A DNA stretch of 42,500 bases from Neocallimastix lanati (nom. inval.) (lineage: Eukaryota > Neocallimastigomycota > Neocallimastigomycetes > Neocallimastigales > Neocallimastigaceae), in contig JACVTC010000001.1 in the NCBI GenBank assembly GCA_016946835.1, positions 2,837,501 through 2,880,000 of the forward strand, read 5' to 3'. This document shows, piece after piece, positions 41,282 to 42,500 of this stretch. The first letter of the stretch is position 1; the number at the start of each line of letters is the position of its first letter. The notes under the pieces were generated by a model. It saw only the letters and a list, made by a program, of their open reading frames with translations, was not told the DNA's origin and did no database searches. The translations under genes and the position numbers were made by a program.

Positions 41282-42500
41282 TAATAATAATAATAATAAT
41301 GTTAATAGCAATAATAATAATAATAATGATAATAATAATGATAATTCATCATTAATTAATCAATCCACAACAATAAGAATTCGTCCAATAAAAATTGTAA
41401 AAAAGCTACCACCACAAAAAACAAAGATACCAACAAGTCGACCAAAAAGTCGACCTGTAAATATACCATTTAATGTTCCAATTAAAAAAAGTGATAGAGT
41501 TGAGGATTGGGTTTTATGGAAGAATAAAGTTAAGCAACAACCTTTAGCAGGAGTGATTCAAGGTTCTCATAAAATATTAACAACTAATGATTGGGAGGTA
41601 GTTATTTAATTGTAATTATTTTTAAAAGAAAATAAAATTTTAATTATTTAGTAATATTTATTAAATATAAATAATATTTAATATACTCTAATAATATTGT
41701 AGATTGTATATGAAGAATTAAAACAATACAAAAAAATAGAAAGATATGAAACATTGAAAGCTGCAAAACAATTAAGTTTTCGACAAATTAAGAAATTTAA
41801 AGCACCACCAAGAACTAAAACACATTGGGATCATTTATTAGAAGAAATGGTAAGAATAAATAAATAAATATTTATATATAATTTAATTTTTTATATTTAA
41901 ACTTTATTTTCAATAAAATAAGCGATGGCTTTCTGAAGATTTTAAAGAAGAAAGGAAATGGAAAAAGGCATTAGCGTATAAACTTGTTCACTGGGTTTGT
42001 GAATGGCATCAAAGTGATAATAAACAATCACTTTGTGTAAAAGTAAAAAGAGATAAAAATAATAAAGTTATTGTGAGAGAACATATAACAGCCAAGTATT
42101 TATTATTATTAATACTTTATATATATTTATATATATATATTTATTTATTTATGTTAATATTTATTCTAATGAATCAATTTTCATTTATAAAATTTTTTAA
42201 ATATTAAATAAAATTCTAGTAATAATGATATAAAGGATATTCAAAATGGTATTGATTCAACTTTAGTTAAGGATAAAATTATAAATTTAGATGAAACATC
42301 AAAAAATTCAATAAAAATTAAAGATAAAGAAATTGAAAATACACAAACTAAAAATGATAATCAAGAAAACAAAATAAATAGGGAAAAAGACACAATTTCA
42401 ATTAACAATAATTCACATGAAACGAAAACAAGTAATACACAAGTTCCATCAATAGAATTAATGCCATCAAATCTTTTTTATTGTATTAATGGTATATTAC
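40187..42500 (+). CDS. HSA-domain protein, probable NuA4 scaffold Eaf1/Vid21 (partial, 5' end)
   Basis: Eaf1/Vid21 scaffolds the NuA4 histone acetyltransferase in the nucleus. Predicted exons: 40187-40264, 40351-40409, 40529-40684, 40783-40792 (10 bp), 40950-41597, 41703-41849, 41923-42095 and 42220 to beyond the window. All introns are GT-AG and all joins keep frame. The HSA signature reads THWDHLLEEM joined to RWLSEDFKEERKWKKALAYK and LVHWVCEWH across the intron at 41850-41922. Upstream are a Lys-rich coil (about 27-60), a poly-Asn tract encoded by (AAT)n at 41217-41340 and a basic Pro/Lys segment before DRVEDWVLWK. HSA domains also occur in p400/SRCAP/Swr1 and Snf2-type remodellers. The short N-terminus and the WL(S)xDFKEERKWK wording favour Eaf1/Vid21. 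The C-terminal SANT domain that would decide lies outside the window. The ATG at 40187 gives an acidic start (MTDIKKGIMDIDNS). Confidence 0.75.
40783..40792 (+). other. Putative 10-bp microexon
   Basis: The bases GAATGAGGAG sit between TATTTAG and GTATTTTTA. They complete the split Trp codon (TG+G) of exon 3 and add AAT GAG GAG before exon 5, giving INWNEETNSK. Skipping it would put exon 3 (phase 2) out of frame with exon 5, which must be read in phase 0. The frame logic therefore supports it, but transcript data would be needed to prove it. Confidence 0.6.
41217..41340 (+). repeat. (AAT)n poly-Asn tract
   Basis: AAT triplets with a few AAC, GAT, GTT and AGC codons, lying in frame within exon 5 of the HSA gene. 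Translated as Asn-rich sequence it is typical of AT-rich genomes. The opposite strand reads as poly-Leu and is not a gene. Confidence 0.9.

Overview
The window looks like nuclear DNA of a very AT-rich eukaryote, most likely an anaerobic gut fungus (Neocallimastigomycota). The reasons are: intergenic DNA that is almost all A/T with many homopolymers and AT microsatellites; short AT-rich GT-AG introns; Asn-, Ser- and Lys-rich proteins; and an intron-split bifunctional aldehyde/alcohol dehydrogenase (AdhE), a fermentation enzyme typical of these fungi and thought to have come from bacteria. The lineage is inferred, not proven.

Layout. Bases 1 to about 15,100 hold no convincing intact gene. They contain a family of short dispersed repeats with a GTGGC core, a pair of inverted repeats about 1.1 kb apart, several AT satellites, and two patches of higher complexity (about 4,960-5,320 and 6,271-6,520) that may be gene or RNA remnants. 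AdhE lies at 15,124-17,923 (+, two exons, 885 aa). From about 18,900 to 26,200 there is a retrotransposon nest, all in the + direction. It has a full-length APE-type non-LTR element (LINE) with one intact 1,491-aa ORF. A perfect 47-bp direct repeat flanks that element together with a poly(A)-ended fragment joined to its 5' side. A chain of five further poly(A)-ended fragments follows, joined end to end.

Bases 27,294-35,255 (-) encode a single-exon 2,653-aa protein with 20 tandem C2HC (TRAF-like) zinc fingers, an SR-rich segment, a coiled coil and a long ENEH repeat. Bases about 36,540-38,800 (-) hold a decayed gene for an FHA-domain protein kinase of the Chk2/Rad53 type: domain order and splice sites can still be read, but stop codons and frameshifts break it. 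Bases 40,187-42,500 (+) are the 5' part of a multi-intron gene with an HSA domain, probably the NuA4 scaffold Eaf1/Vid21, running off the window.

The genes are unrelated in function: fermentation, mobile DNA, an unknown zinc-finger scaffold, a dead checkpoint-type kinase and a chromatin factor. The most interesting part is the retrotransposon nest, whose structure suggests serial template jumping or repeated insertion into poly(A) tails. No tRNA, rRNA or CRISPR array was recognised.
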